Shown piece by piece: positions 35,908 through 44,232 of a DNA stretch of 64,000 nucleotides. The translations under genes were made by a program, and so were the position numbers. Within the stretch, counting starts at the first letter, position 1. Each line of letters opens with the position of its first letter. Source of the stretch: Acidobacteriota bacterium (GTDB taxonomy: Bacteria > Acidobacteriota > Thermoanaerobaculia > Multivoradales > Multivoraceae); assembly GCA_028875725.1 (NCBI GenBank), contig JAPPCR010000006.1, positions 627,786 through 691,785 of the forward strand. The letters run 5' to 3'. The notes beneath the pieces are model-generated. The model searched no databases and was not told where the DNA came from. It saw nothing but the letters and a program-made list of their open reading frames with translations.

Positions 35908-36866
35908 GCCATCGCCGCCCGTTCTTCCTCGTACGCCGCCCGTTCCTTCTCGTAGCCCTCGAAGGAGTGCTTGAGCGTCGCGTTGTTCAGGATCATCTCG
36001 GCCCGCGGCTCTTTCGACTCGGCGTCCAGGAAGGTCGTCCTGACCCAGTTCGATTCCGTGCGCCGGCTCTCGCTCAGGGCAACGATCTCGCGCTCCAGGA
36101 GGTAGTCCTGGCCGACGAAGAGAGGACCGTCGATCATCCGGATCTGCTGGCCGGCGAACAGGCCCAGGGCCGGTCCGCGGGTCGGGAAGCCGGCCTGACG
36201 GTTGGAGTAACCCGCGAGGACGCTGACCATCTCCAGTGGGATGATCGCGCGGCCCCAGGGCGATGAGGCGCCCTCGTCCGCCGTGTACCACGGCGAGGGC
36301 TCGGTGATCCTGTCGAGCTTTTGATTCAGAGAGAAGGGATAGAGCTTGCCCATGTTCTGGTCGAAGTCCATCCGGACCTCCTCGAGTCCCTTGCCCTTCA
36401 TTCCCACCTCGAGGTCACGCAGGACGACCAGGGGCCCGGGCGGCCGCAGACGGGACATCCGGGTGGCGAGCTCGGAGGACTCGATGTCGCCGCGGATCGA
36501 GGCGGTTCCGATCAACACCTCCGTGCCGTCTTCCTTCTCGGCACGGATGCGGACCTGGGTCTTCCCGTTGGCGGGCTGTTCGACGAGGGCCCGCACCTGC
36601 TCGCCCTCGACCACCATGTTCCGGTAGTGCGCGCTCAGGCAGCCGGTTTCGAACCACTCCTGCCCCCACAGGTCGTGAAGCAGGGGCACGAACTGGCTGA
36701 AGTGAGTCGGACCTTCGATCGGGCCGCCGGCCTGGAAGCCCATCTTCTCGGCCGTGGAGTCGTCGTGAATGGACAGGTGACCGCCGTACTCCTGCTCGGC
36801 GAGCATCTGTCTGGGGGTGCGCAGCGGTCCGCGGATGTAGGTCGGCGTGTCGAATGCCTCGGCCAT
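35904..36866 (-). CDS. MaoC/hotdog-like protein
   Basis: 320-residue protein with segments suggestive of a double hotdog fold: GGPIEGPTHFSQFVPLLHDL and SAHYRNMVVEGEQVRALVEQ in the first half resemble the MaoC dehydratase-type region. The second half holds VGQDYLLEREIVALSESRRT, another possible hotdog strand pair. The catalytic Asp-His of MaoC is not certain, so it may be a binding or thioesterase-like relative. ATG 36866 follows GAGGAG closely. Coupling to an acyl-CoA ligase (ATGA) supports a role on acyl-CoA or related thioesters. Confidence 0.6.
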   Translation of the reverse strand: MAEAFDTPTYIRGPLRTPRQMLAEQEYGGHLSIHDDSTAEKMGFQAGGPIEGPTHFSQFVPLLHDLWGQEWFETGCLSAHYRNMVVEGEQVRALVEQPANGKTQVRIRAEKEDGTEVLIGTASIRGDIESSELATRMSRLRPPGPLVVLRDLEVGMKGKGLEEVRMDFDQNMGKLYPFSLNQKLDRITEPSPWYTADEGASSPWGRAIIPLEMVSVLAGYSNRQAGFPTRGPALGLFAGQQIRMIDGPLFVGQDYLLEREIVALSESRRTESNWVRTTFLDAESKEPRAEMILNNATLKHSFEGYEKERAAYEEERAAMA

Positions 36867-36896
36867 TCGGTTCTCCTCGGTTGGGAAGAGCGGAGT

Positions 36897-37439
36897 TTAG
36901 CCCGCGATTCCCTGGGCGATCGCGGCGCGCACGGCGGCGCCGGCGCGCTTGCCGGAGACGGCGTCGACGGCGTGGAAGTCGACGGTGCGGCTGCGCGCGA
37001 GATACTCGACCCAGTAGGGGTAGCCGCACGGTTCGGAACGAAGCACCCTGCCGCGTTCACGAGGGCGCTTGCCGCGGGCGGCCATCAGCAGTACGCGACC
37101 GGCGAAACCGGCCGCCCGCTCTTCCGCTTCGGCCGGGTCGAGGGCCGGCGGCAGGGACTCGCGTCCCGGCGCAAGGTTGACTTCCTGCAGCCGAATGTGT
37201 GCCGCTTGTCCGCTCAGCCGACAGACGAGCACGGCGAGCTGTGCGTCCTGCGACTGGCGGCCTCCGGACGGCTCCCGCGTTTCGTAGACGACGAGCCAGT
37301 GGGGCAGGTAGAGCAGCTCCAGGGCCAGAGGCCGGCGGCTACGGAGTCGACGCCATCGTCCGCCCCCAAGCAGCCGGTGCGCCTCGTCCTCGGCGATCTT
37401 CGGTGTGATCGCAGGCGTGGGCTGCTGCGGCGCGGTCAG
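36897..37439 (-). CDS. Conserved-looking hypothetical protein, apparent CTG start
   Basis: 180-residue protein of unknown function. From the CTG at 37439 it reads MTAPQQPTPAITPKIAEDEA, then a basic stretch, then LELLYLPHWLVVYETRE, and near the end GYPYWVEYLARSRTVDFHAVDAVSGKR. These two aromatic segments look like a duplicated strand pattern. The CTG overlaps the stop of the small membrane gene (CTGA), like several other couplings here. A GTG at 37232 would give 111 residues but lose the first aromatic half, which is in frame and coherent. It is the last gene of the six-gene operon. Confidence 0.6.
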   Translation of the reverse strand: MTAPQQPTPAITPKIAEDEAHRLLGGGRWRRLRSRRPLALELLYLPHWLVVYETREPSGGRQSQDAQLAVLVCRLSGQAAHIRLQEVNLAPGRESLPPALDPAEAEERAAGFAGRVLLMAARGKRPRERGRVLRSEPCGYPYWVEYLARSRTVDFHAVDAVSGKRAGAAVRAAIAQGIAG

Positions 37440-37654
37440 GGTTTCCCCGTTTGGTTCGGGGTGCCGCGGCTACCGAAGATCATCAGGATCGCCGCGGCCA
37501 GTAAGAGGGCGGCCCCGGCGGCGGTGCTGAGCGCGAGATCGATCGTCTCGGCAGCGGAGAAGCCCCCGATGAAAACCGGTATCGAGAGCACCGCCAGAAA
37601 CACGCCGAGGATGCGTGCGGTGGAGCGGTCGCGGCTGGTGTGTTCAGAGGTCAT
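37436..37654 (-). CDS. Small membrane protein, two transmembrane segments
   Basis: 72-residue protein with two hydrophobic helices (ARILGVFLAVLSIPVFIGG and LSTAAGAALLLAAAILMIFG) and short polar ends. No family is recognised. It lies 18 bp after the preceding small membrane gene and overlaps the next gene's apparent CTG start. It is probably a membrane accessory of the symporter operon. Confidence 0.6.
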   Translation of the reverse strand: MTSEHTSRDRSTARILGVFLAVLSIPVFIGGFSAAETIDLALSTAAGAALLLAAAILMIFGSRGTPNQTGKP

Positions 37655-37672
37655 GGCGTGCAGTACGGCTGG

Positions 37673-37912
37673 TCAGGCCAACAGGAGGTAGATCACGAGG
37701 TAGGGCACGATGAACAGCGCCGCCCAGATTCGCAGGTCCCGCCACTTCGCGCGATCGGGTGCGCCGCGGAGCACCCAGTCGGAGCTGAGCCGCCACACGG
37801 CGACCGCCGGCAGGATGAGGAGCAGGGCCACGGCGACGCGAGCGCTCCAGAGGGGCAACGCACCCATCGCGGCGTTCATCGGCCCGAGGGCGAACTCGAG
37901 GATCGCTCTCAT
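37673..37912 (-). CDS. Small membrane protein next to SSS symporter
   Basis: 79-residue protein with two membrane helices (ARVAVALLLILPAVAVWRL and LRIWAALFIVPYLVIYLLLA). Small two-helix proteins of this kind are often found beside sodium/solute symporters; the function is undefined. ATG 37912 overlaps the stop of the symporter (ATGA). The longer upstream frame is a shadow of the symporter gene. Confidence 0.7.
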   Translation of the reverse strand: MRAILEFALGPMNAAMGALPLWSARVAVALLLILPAVAVWRLSSDWVLRGAPDRAKWRDLRIWAALFIVPYLVIYLLLA

Positions 37913-39492
37913 CGCGGATCGCCCTCGTCCTGGAGGCGTGCGACCCGGTTTCGCAGCGCCGCCTGGACAGCCTCGTCGTTTCTTACTTCGCCCCAGACGA
38001 GGCCGCGCAGGCGTTCCGGGGGCTCGGGCGGCGTCAGCCGGCTGACGATCCAGGTCACGGCGAGAGTGAACACGAAGGACCACCAGGCGACGAACAGGAA
38101 CGGTTCCTCGGACGGGAACAGCCCGTCCATGGCCGGGCTGTTCAGCAGCAGACAGAGTCCCACGCCCGAGACCAGACCGGCAGCGCCGCCGTAGCGGTTC
38201 GCACCGCGCCAGAGGATGCCGAGCAGGAGCACGGCCAGCGTCGGCCCCTGGATCAGGGAGAAGACGGTCTGGATCGCGTTGTAGATGTTGCTGAAGCGTT
38301 GCTCGATTTCGGGCGCAATGAAGGCGGCGACGAGCAGCAGCACGGCGGACAGGATGCGTCCGAAGCGGAGTTCCGCGGCCGTGCCGAGCTCGGCGCGGCC
38401 CAGGCGGCGGCGAAGTCGCCCGAGCAGGTCCCGGCTCCAGAGGGTCGCCGCCGAGTTCAGGTTGGAGTCGACGCTCGACATGAGCGCCGCCAGGAAGGCG
38501 GCGAACATCAGGCCCCGCAGGCCCGGCGGCAGCAACTGGGCGATCAGGCTGGGCACCGCTTCGTCGGCATTCTGGAGGTCAGGGACGATCAGGATCGCGG
38601 CCAGCCCCGGCAGGGCGACGAGCAGCGGAATGAACAGCTTGAGGAAGCCGGCGAGAAGCACGCCCGCCTTCGCGTCCCACTCGCTGCGCGCGCCGAGCGC
38701 CCTCTGAACGATCGTCTGGTTGCCGGTGTAGTAGGCGACCGAGAGCACGATCCCGAGCCCCAGAACGATGCCGGTCCAGGGGAAGGGAGTCGTCGTGTCG
38801 TGGGGCAGGTAGAGCGAGAAGTGGTCCGCGTACTGGGCGCCCTGGTTGAGCACGCCGTCCCGGAGCGCCGCCAGCCCGCCGACCTCGTAGAGAGCTCGCG
38901 CGACCAGGGCGGCGCCGCCCACGAACATGATGATGAGCTGCAGCACGTCGGTCATCACGACCGCTGCCAGGCCGCCGCTGATCGTGTAGATGCCGACGAT
39001 GGCCGTCGTGATCCAGATCGAAAGCTGTGGATCCCAGCCAAGCACCGTCCGCATGAGCAGCGCCGTGGCGTGGATCATGATCCCGAGGTTCAGCACCAGG
39101 ATGACTCCCCAGGCCAGAGCGAGGAAGCTGCGCACGCCGTCGCCGTAGCGCCGGCCCAGGAACTCGGGCACGGTGTAGACGCCGCTTCGCCAGTAGAAGG
39201 GGACGATCAGAAACGCAGCGATCAGGAGCGCCGGCATCGAGCCGAGCCAGTCGAAGTTCGCTTGGGCGAGCCCGTAGCGGTAGGTGCCGCCGGCGACGGC
39301 GATGAAGTCGGTGGCGCCGATGTCGCTGACGACGATCGACATGCCGATCGCCCAAAAGGGCAGGGCGCGGCCTGCCAGCAGGAAGTCGCCGCTGGTCTTG
39401 ACGTAGCGGCTGAAGGTCGTGCCGATGACCAGGATCCCCGCCAGGTAGACGAGGACGATCGCGGTGTCCAGGCCGGAGAGACCCCAGGTCAT
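37909..39492 (-). CDS. Sodium:solute symporter (SSS family), sugar-type
   Basis: 527-residue transporter with about 13 membrane helices. The SSS signature areas are visible: GRALPFWAIGMSIVVSDIGA in the first helices, ISGGLAAVVMTDVLQLI, and MFAAFLAALMSSVDSNLNSA. This is closest to SGLT/galactose-type family members. It is coupled by ATGA to the sugar isomerase/epimerase upstream and to a small membrane protein downstream, suggesting uptake of a sugar or sugar acid processed by the operon. Confidence 0.92.
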   Translation of the reverse strand: MTWGLSGLDTAIVLVYLAGILVIGTTFSRYVKTSGDFLLAGRALPFWAIGMSIVVSDIGATDFIAVAGGTYRYGLAQANFDWLGSMPALLIAAFLIVPFYWRSGVYTVPEFLGRRYGDGVRSFLALAWGVILVLNLGIMIHATALLMRTVLGWDPQLSIWITTAIVGIYTISGGLAAVVMTDVLQLIIMFVGGAALVARALYEVGGLAALRDGVLNQGAQYADHFSLYLPHDTTTPFPWTGIVLGLGIVLSVAYYTGNQTIVQRALGARSEWDAKAGVLLAGFLKLFIPLLVALPGLAAILIVPDLQNADEAVPSLIAQLLPPGLRGLMFAAFLAALMSSVDSNLNSAATLWSRDLLGRLRRRLGRAELGTAAELRFGRILSAVLLLVAAFIAPEIEQRFSNIYNAIQTVFSLIQGPTLAVLLLGILWRGANRYGGAAGLVSGVGLCLLLNSPAMDGLFPSEEPFLFVAWWSFVFTLAVTWIVSRLTPPEPPERLRGLVWGEVRNDEAVQAALRNRVARLQDEGDPR

Positions 39493-40367
39493 GGCGTGTC
39501 GCCTTCCGCCGTCGCCGCGCCGATTGCAGTCGCCGTTTGAAGGTGCCTGAGACTCACCTCGATGTCGCGCTCGGGCGCTCCGCCGGCTTCCGCGGTCTCG
39601 TCCTGCTCGACGACGAACAGGCTGACGCCGGCTTCGAGCGCGGCCTCTACGCAGCCGGCGATGTCCACGTCTCCTTCGCCCAGCGGCCGGAACCAGCGCT
39701 CGGAAGTAGCCTGCCCGGCCGCCCGTTCCTCGGCCGGTCCGGGGAGCAGACCGTCCTTCAGGTGGAGGAGTTGCACCCGGTCGCCGAGTTCCCTGATCAG
39801 AGCCACGGGATCCGAGCCGGCGAAGGCGGCCCAGTAGGTGTCCAGCTCCAGACCCCAGCCGTCCTGGGAGCGGCAGGAGACGAGCGCGTGCAGGCCGTCG
39901 CGGCCCAGGCGTTCCGGTTGGCCGTCGTCGAACGGGAGCAACTCGAACTCGTGGTTGTGGTACGCGAAACGGAAGCCGCCGGCCCGGAACCGGTAGCTCA
40001 GCAGGTCGAGGCGCCGGCCGAGGTCCATGTAGTGCGCGCGGCTGCCGTCTCCGCGCTGTTCGTCGTCGAGCCAGGGGCAGACGAGCACCTGGCAGTGGAG
40101 GGCGCGGTAGGTGTCCATGACACCGGCCGGATCCGCCTCCAGTTCGGAGAGCGGCACGTGGGCCGCGAGGAGGCCGAGGCCGCGTTCCGACAGTAGCCCT
40201 CGGAGGTCCTCGACCGTGCGCCCCCAGAGACCGCCGAACCACTCGATCTCGCGGTAGCCGGCCTCCGCCGCCTGATCGAGGGCGGCTTCGAGATTCTGCT
40301 CTGCCTGCCGCCGGAGGGTGTAGAGCTGGAGCGCCACTCGCGGAGCGCCGACCGCGCCCTCCGTCAA
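39489..40367 (-). CDS. Sugar phosphate isomerase/epimerase family (xylose isomerase-like TIM barrel)
   Basis: 292-residue AP-endonuclease-2 TIM barrel. Features are VALQLYTLRRQAEQNLEAAL, AEAGYREIEWFGG, a metal region FRFAYHNHEFELL and GWGLELDTYW with Glu/Asp ligands, then QLLHLKDG. It should isomerise or epimerise a sugar or keto sugar; specificity is unknown. The TTG start at 40367 overlaps the upstream stop (TTGA). Confidence 0.88.
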   Translation of the reverse strand: MTEGAVGAPRVALQLYTLRRQAEQNLEAALDQAAEAGYREIEWFGGLWGRTVEDLRGLLSERGLGLLAAHVPLSELEADPAGVMDTYRALHCQVLVCPWLDDEQRGDGSRAHYMDLGRRLDLLSYRFRAGGFRFAYHNHEFELLPFDDGQPERLGRDGLHALVSCRSQDGWGLELDTYWAAFAGSDPVALIRELGDRVQLLHLKDGLLPGPAEERAAGQATSERWFRPLGEGDVDIAGCVEAALEAGVSLFVVEQDETAEAGGAPERDIEVSLRHLQTATAIGAATAEGDTP

Positions 40368-42466
40368 CGGGACGGCTCCGCTGGCGCGTCGCCCGATGTT
40401 TCCTCGATCAGCTCGTGGTAGAGGCCGAGGTAGTAGGGCAAGAGGAAGCTGGCGCCGTCGGCCAGGTAGCGGCCCTGGCCGCCGTGGTCGAGTCGCCAGG
40501 GGTCGTGATTCCAGTGGTTGACGAAGCGCTCGTCGATCGGCAAAACGCGGCCGTCCAGCAGGCGACCGCGAACGCCACGGCGCTCCTCCTGGTCTCGCAG
40601 CAGCACGATGTCGAGCCGGTGGCTGTTCGAGAGGGCCCAGTCGAAGCGGTCGAGAGGATAGAGGACCAGGCTCTCGACGGCGTCGTCCAGAGGAAAGTCG
40701 TCGCGACGGTAGGTCTCGTCGTCGAAGGCGTCACGGTAGCCGTTGCCGTCGATGGCGGTGGCGTGGATGAAGTCGAACAGCGGATTCCGTTCCGGTTGCA
40801 GGACCTTCCAGTACTGGCGCAGCGAGTGGGCGACGACACCGCGCACCGCCTCGTCCCGCTCGTACGTCAGGAGGTGGTAGAAGTTCATGAACGCCATCTC
40901 GTCGTCCGACTGGTTGCCGGTGCCGGGGCCACTCTGGACCTTGGGATTGCGCAGGTTCGCCAGGTAGGCGTTGTCGTCCAGCAGGCTCCGCGCGGCTTCG
41001 GCGTAGCGCTGCCCGCGGCGGGCGTCGGCTTCGGACCCGGTGTCGCTCATGTGCTCGGCGATCCGCAGGTAGGTCAGGTAGGAGAGCGAGTTGAGACCCC
41101 GCTCCTCCCACCAGTCCTGGTCGTAGTTCAGTTGTTCGGGACCGAAGACGGCCCAGCGGGTGCGCTGCCCGTCGTGGTCGACGAGAGCGCCGCCGCCGTC
41201 GATCAGGTGGTCGACGATCGCGAGCACGGTCTCGCGGACCTCGGCACGCTCGGCGTCGCTGTCCGCGACCAGGTCGTAGTACAGGCCGTAGAAGAAGAAG
41301 TGGCCGTCCAGCTCGTCGGAGCTCGTGTCGCTCTTCCAGTACCACTTGCCGTCGGCGCTGGTGGGCCAGCGGGGATCGATGACCTTCCACAGCCCGTCGC
41401 GTTCCTCGCGGAACCGGCGGTCGCTCTCGACCCGGCCGGCGTTGGGGTTCGGGCCGTCAGCCGGCAGGATGGTGCGGGCGACGAAACCGGGCCTGGCCGG
41501 CGGCGTGCCGCCCTGGGTCACGAGTTGGAGGAAGCGCAGCGCCTCGAACGCCCGGCGTGCGTTCTCGCGCGCTTCCGGCTCGCCGGTGACGACCCAGCGA
41601 AAGCACTCGGCGGCCCCGTACATCGAGGTCCACAGGCCGTCGTTGTCGCTGTCGGACTGGCGGAACGCCGAGGTGTCGCCGGGGCGCTCGAGCGCGACGC
41701 CCAGCACGTAGCCGTAGGGCGTCCGCCGGTGGAAGCGGTCGATCGCCTGGTGAAAGAGCTCCGCCTTCCCGCGGAGGGTCGTCGGCCGCGAGTGAATCGT
41801 CCCGGGGCCCGCGGCGGTCTCGACTTGCACCGTGCCGTCCCGGTCGACCTCGACCGACAGCACATGGTCGTGGGCCAGCCAGCGCCGTCCCTGCCGGTAC
41901 TGCCAGCGGGGCGGGTCGTCCGGCGAGGCGCCCGGGATCAGATGAACGAGGCCGCGGGTCGTGCCCGCCCAGATCGACCCGTCCGGCGCGGCGGCGAGGC
42001 TGGTGAAGTCGTTCCAGGGCAAGCCGTCGTGCCGGTCGTAGAGCCGCCACTCACTTGTGACTTCGTCGAGAGCGCCCAGGCCCTGAGGCGAGGCGAACCA
42101 CAGCCTGCCGTCGTAGTCGAACTCCACTGCCCGCACGTCGACGGGCGCCCAACTCCGGTCACCGTCGCGCGGGAACAGGCGTCGCCAGACCGTCTCGGAG
42201 CCGTCCTTGAGGTAGAGCCCCGTGGACGAGGCGGCGGCAATCCGGATCGCGGCATCCGTGACGACCTCGCGGACGTCGCCGGGGGCGTCCTCGGTGGGGA
42301 CGGGAGCCCGCGTCGCAGGAGGCGAGGCGCCGTCGCCGTCGGCCGGCGGTTCGTACTCGGCGACCTGCTGCAGGAACGGCTCGACGCGGACCGGCAGTTC
42401 GGTCTGGGCCGCCAGGGCGAGTGGCAGGAGGAAAGGTCCGAGCGGCGTCAGGATGCGTTGGTTCAC
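40364..42466 (-). CDS. Large exported protein, propeller-like N-terminus and helical C-terminus
   Basis: 700-residue secreted protein. GTG 42466 starts a signal peptide (MNQRILTPLGPFLLPLALAAQ). Residues about 80-200 contain blades like those of two-component-regulator propellers (DYDGRLWFASPQGLGALDEV, APDGSIWAGTTRGLVHL). The rest is rich in Trp/Tyr helical segments (WTSMYGAAECFRWVVTG, FYGLYYDLVADSDAERAEV), suggesting an alpha-helical toroid, possibly a glycoside-active or binding domain. I do not recognise a catalytic motif. It heads the operon whose next genes are a sugar isomerase and SSS symporter, so a role in carbohydrate capture or cleavage is likely but unproven. It diverges from the acetyltransferase gene. 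Confidence 0.72.
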   Translation of the reverse strand: MNQRILTPLGPFLLPLALAAQTELPVRVEPFLQQVAEYEPPADGDGASPPATRAPVPTEDAPGDVREVVTDAAIRIAAASSTGLYLKDGSETVWRRLFPRDGDRSWAPVDVRAVEFDYDGRLWFASPQGLGALDEVTSEWRLYDRHDGLPWNDFTSLAAAPDGSIWAGTTRGLVHLIPGASPDDPPRWQYRQGRRWLAHDHVLSVEVDRDGTVQVETAAGPGTIHSRPTTLRGKAELFHQAIDRFHRRTPYGYVLGVALERPGDTSAFRQSDSDNDGLWTSMYGAAECFRWVVTGEPEARENARRAFEALRFLQLVTQGGTPPARPGFVARTILPADGPNPNAGRVESDRRFREERDGLWKVIDPRWPTSADGKWYWKSDTSSDELDGHFFFYGLYYDLVADSDAERAEVRETVLAIVDHLIDGGGALVDHDGQRTRWAVFGPEQLNYDQDWWEERGLNSLSYLTYLRIAEHMSDTGSEADARRGQRYAEAARSLLDDNAYLANLRNPKVQSGPGTGNQSDDEMAFMNFYHLLTYERDEAVRGVVAHSLRQYWKVLQPERNPLFDFIHATAIDGNGYRDAFDDETYRRDDFPLDDAVESLVLYPLDRFDWALSNSHRLDIVLLRDQEERRGVRGRLLDGRVLPIDERFVNHWNHDPWRLDHGGQGRYLADGASFLLPYYLGLYHELIEETSGDAPAEPSR

Positions 42467-42566
42467 CCGGGCAAGCCTACTTGCCGGGGTGTCACGCGCG
42501 CAGGACTTGGATGCCGTACAGCGGAAAGTGCGTTCGGGCTCCCTGTCGCATGGCAGAGTCGCCGGC

Positions 42567-43595
42567 ATGGCCGGCACCCGACTTCGCGTCCTCCGCGTCG
42601 ACGAGATCGAGGCTTTGCTCGGCCTGCTCGACGGCTGGCCGTTCCCCGACGACCAGAGTGGCCGGAGCTTCTTCCGCCGCTACATTGAGCTCGATCCGTC
42701 GTTCGAGCCGCGGAACGTCTGGGTGGCGCAACGGGGCGGCGAACTGGTCTCGTGTGTGCAGATCTTCCCGCGCCGGGTGCGGATCGGCGGCGAAGTGTTG
42801 CCCATGGGCGGCATCGGCAGTGTATTCACCCGGCCCGATGCCCGGCGCCAGGGAGTGGCGGGGGCGTTGCTCGAACGGGCGATCGCCGCGATGGGTGAGA
42901 GAGGGATGCTGCTCTCGTACCTCCTCGCCGAGCGGCTGCGGTGGTACGGACAGTACGGCTACCGGCCCTGGTCGCGGGGCTGGCGTACGCTGCATTGGCC
43001 GGACGGCGCCCGAGCCGAAGCCGCGAACGCCCGCCAGTACGATGCCGAGCGCGATCGAGGCGATGTCGAGAGGCTCTGGCGCGTCTACGCCGAAGGCGCC
43101 GGCGGGGCGCCGCTCGACGGCATCGTCGACCGCGGTTCCCCGGAGGACTGGCGGGGCAGCTACCAGCTTGCCGGTACGCCGGAGGAGAACATCTGGATGG
43201 CGGACGGTGGACCTCCCGCAGCGGCCTACCTGCGCGTTGCCGACTTCAGCGGCCTGCCGCGGGTGCTGGAGTGGGGCAGGGAGGGTGACGGGGCTCCTGC
43301 CTTGTGCGAACTGCTGGCCGCGGCCATGAGCGGGCGGAACGTCGAATCGATCCGGCTGCCCCTGATCCGCGACGAAGCGCTTGAACGCTTGCTGGCGGTT
43401 GCCGGCGCACGGATCGACACCCGGCCGGCATGGGACGAAGTGCCGCCCGACGCGAGGCCTCCCGCGACCTGGATGGCTCGGAGCCTGGACGACGAGGCCC
43501 TCGCCGTCCGGCTCGGAATGGCCAACGAAGGTGACGTCCTCGCTCGCTGCCTGCCGCCAGAGCGGTTCGCGTTCTGGGAGGCGGACCGGTTCTAG
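42567..43595 (+). CDS. GNAT-type N-acetyltransferase, Eis-like architecture
   Basis: 342-residue acetyltransferase. The first about 150 residues are a GNAT domain with acetyl-CoA loop GSVFTRPDARRQGVAGALLE and the YGQYGYRPWSRG segment. A second domain follows that resembles the second GNAT/SCP2-like half of Eis-type proteins. The acceptor is unknown. ATG 42567 begins at the conserved strand. It ends by overlapping the convergent DHFR-like gene by 4 bp. Confidence 0.8.
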   Translation: MAGTRLRVLRVDEIEALLGLLDGWPFPDDQSGRSFFRRYIELDPSFEPRNVWVAQRGGELVSCVQIFPRRVRIGGEVLPMGGIGSVFTRPDARRQGVAGALLERAIAAMGERGMLLSYLLAERLRWYGQYGYRPWSRGWRTLHWPDGARAEAANARQYDAERDRGDVERLWRVYAEGAGGAPLDGIVDRGSPEDWRGSYQLAGTPEENIWMADGGPPAAAYLRVADFSGLPRVLEWGREGDGAPALCELLAAAMSGRNVESIRLPLIRDEALERLLAVAGARIDTRPAWDEVPPDARPPATWMARSLDDEALAVRLGMANEGDVLARCLPPERFAFWEADRF

Positions 43596-44116
43596 GGCCG
43601 CTTCACGGAGTAGACCAGGCCGACCGTGCCGGTCTCCTTGTAGATGTCCTGTGCTTCGAGTTCGAGCTTGATCCGCGGCGCCGGTGCGGCGATCAGCGGA
43701 ACACCGCCGCCAAGGACCACCGGAATCACGGCCACTTCGACCGTGTCGACCAGGCCCGCCTCGGCAAGGCTGCCGAACAGCGATCCGCCGCCGAACAGCC
43801 AGATGTTCTTCTTACCGGTTTCCCCGCGAAGCGCCTGGACCACTTCTTTCCAGTCGTCGCCGACGATCGTGATGTTCTTGTAGTCGGCCTGCCGGAGCGT
43901 GCGCGAGAACACGAAGGTCCTCACGCCCGGCATGGAGCCCTGGTCCTGACCGCCGGTGCTCTCGAAGGTCTTGCGGCCGACGAGATAAGTGTCGAACTCT
44001 CCGTACAGTTCGGCGAAGTCGTAGTCGGGATCCATGACGATCCAGTCCGCTTCGCCGTTCGGTCCGGCGATGTAGCCGTCCAGGCTCATGGCGACGCAGT
44101 AGCGGACTCTTCTCAT
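43592..44116 (-). CDS. Dihydrofolate reductase / RibD C-terminal domain family protein
   Basis: 174-residue NADPH-binding reductase fold (YCVAMSLDGYIAGPNGEADW, YLVGRKTFESTGG, KKNIWLFGGGSLFGSLAEAG). This is the short RibD-C/YyaP-like type, not the folate enzyme DHFR itself; the substrate is unknown. It starts at ATG 44116 and diverges from the selenoprotein gene over about 116 bp. Confidence 0.88.
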   Translation of the reverse strand: MRRVRYCVAMSLDGYIAGPNGEADWIVMDPDYDFAELYGEFDTYLVGRKTFESTGGQDQGSMPGVRTFVFSRTLRQADYKNITIVGDDWKEVVQALRGETGKKNIWLFGGGSLFGSLAEAGLVDTVEVAVIPVVLGGGVPLIAAPAPRIKLELEAQDIYKETGTVGLVYSVKRP

Positions 44117-44232
44117 GGCTGTTCAACCTCCCGGGCGCCGATGTTGACGGTGATACGGGTCGAGCATTACCGACGAGAACAGTGGCAAGGCTACTCCGTC
44201 GCCTTGACCTGCATCGGGCTACACTCCCTGCC

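Noticed and set aside
40415-42688. Plus-strand open frame of about 757 codons
   Set aside because: Mirror of the large exported protein; Val/Gly/Arg-rich with no motif.
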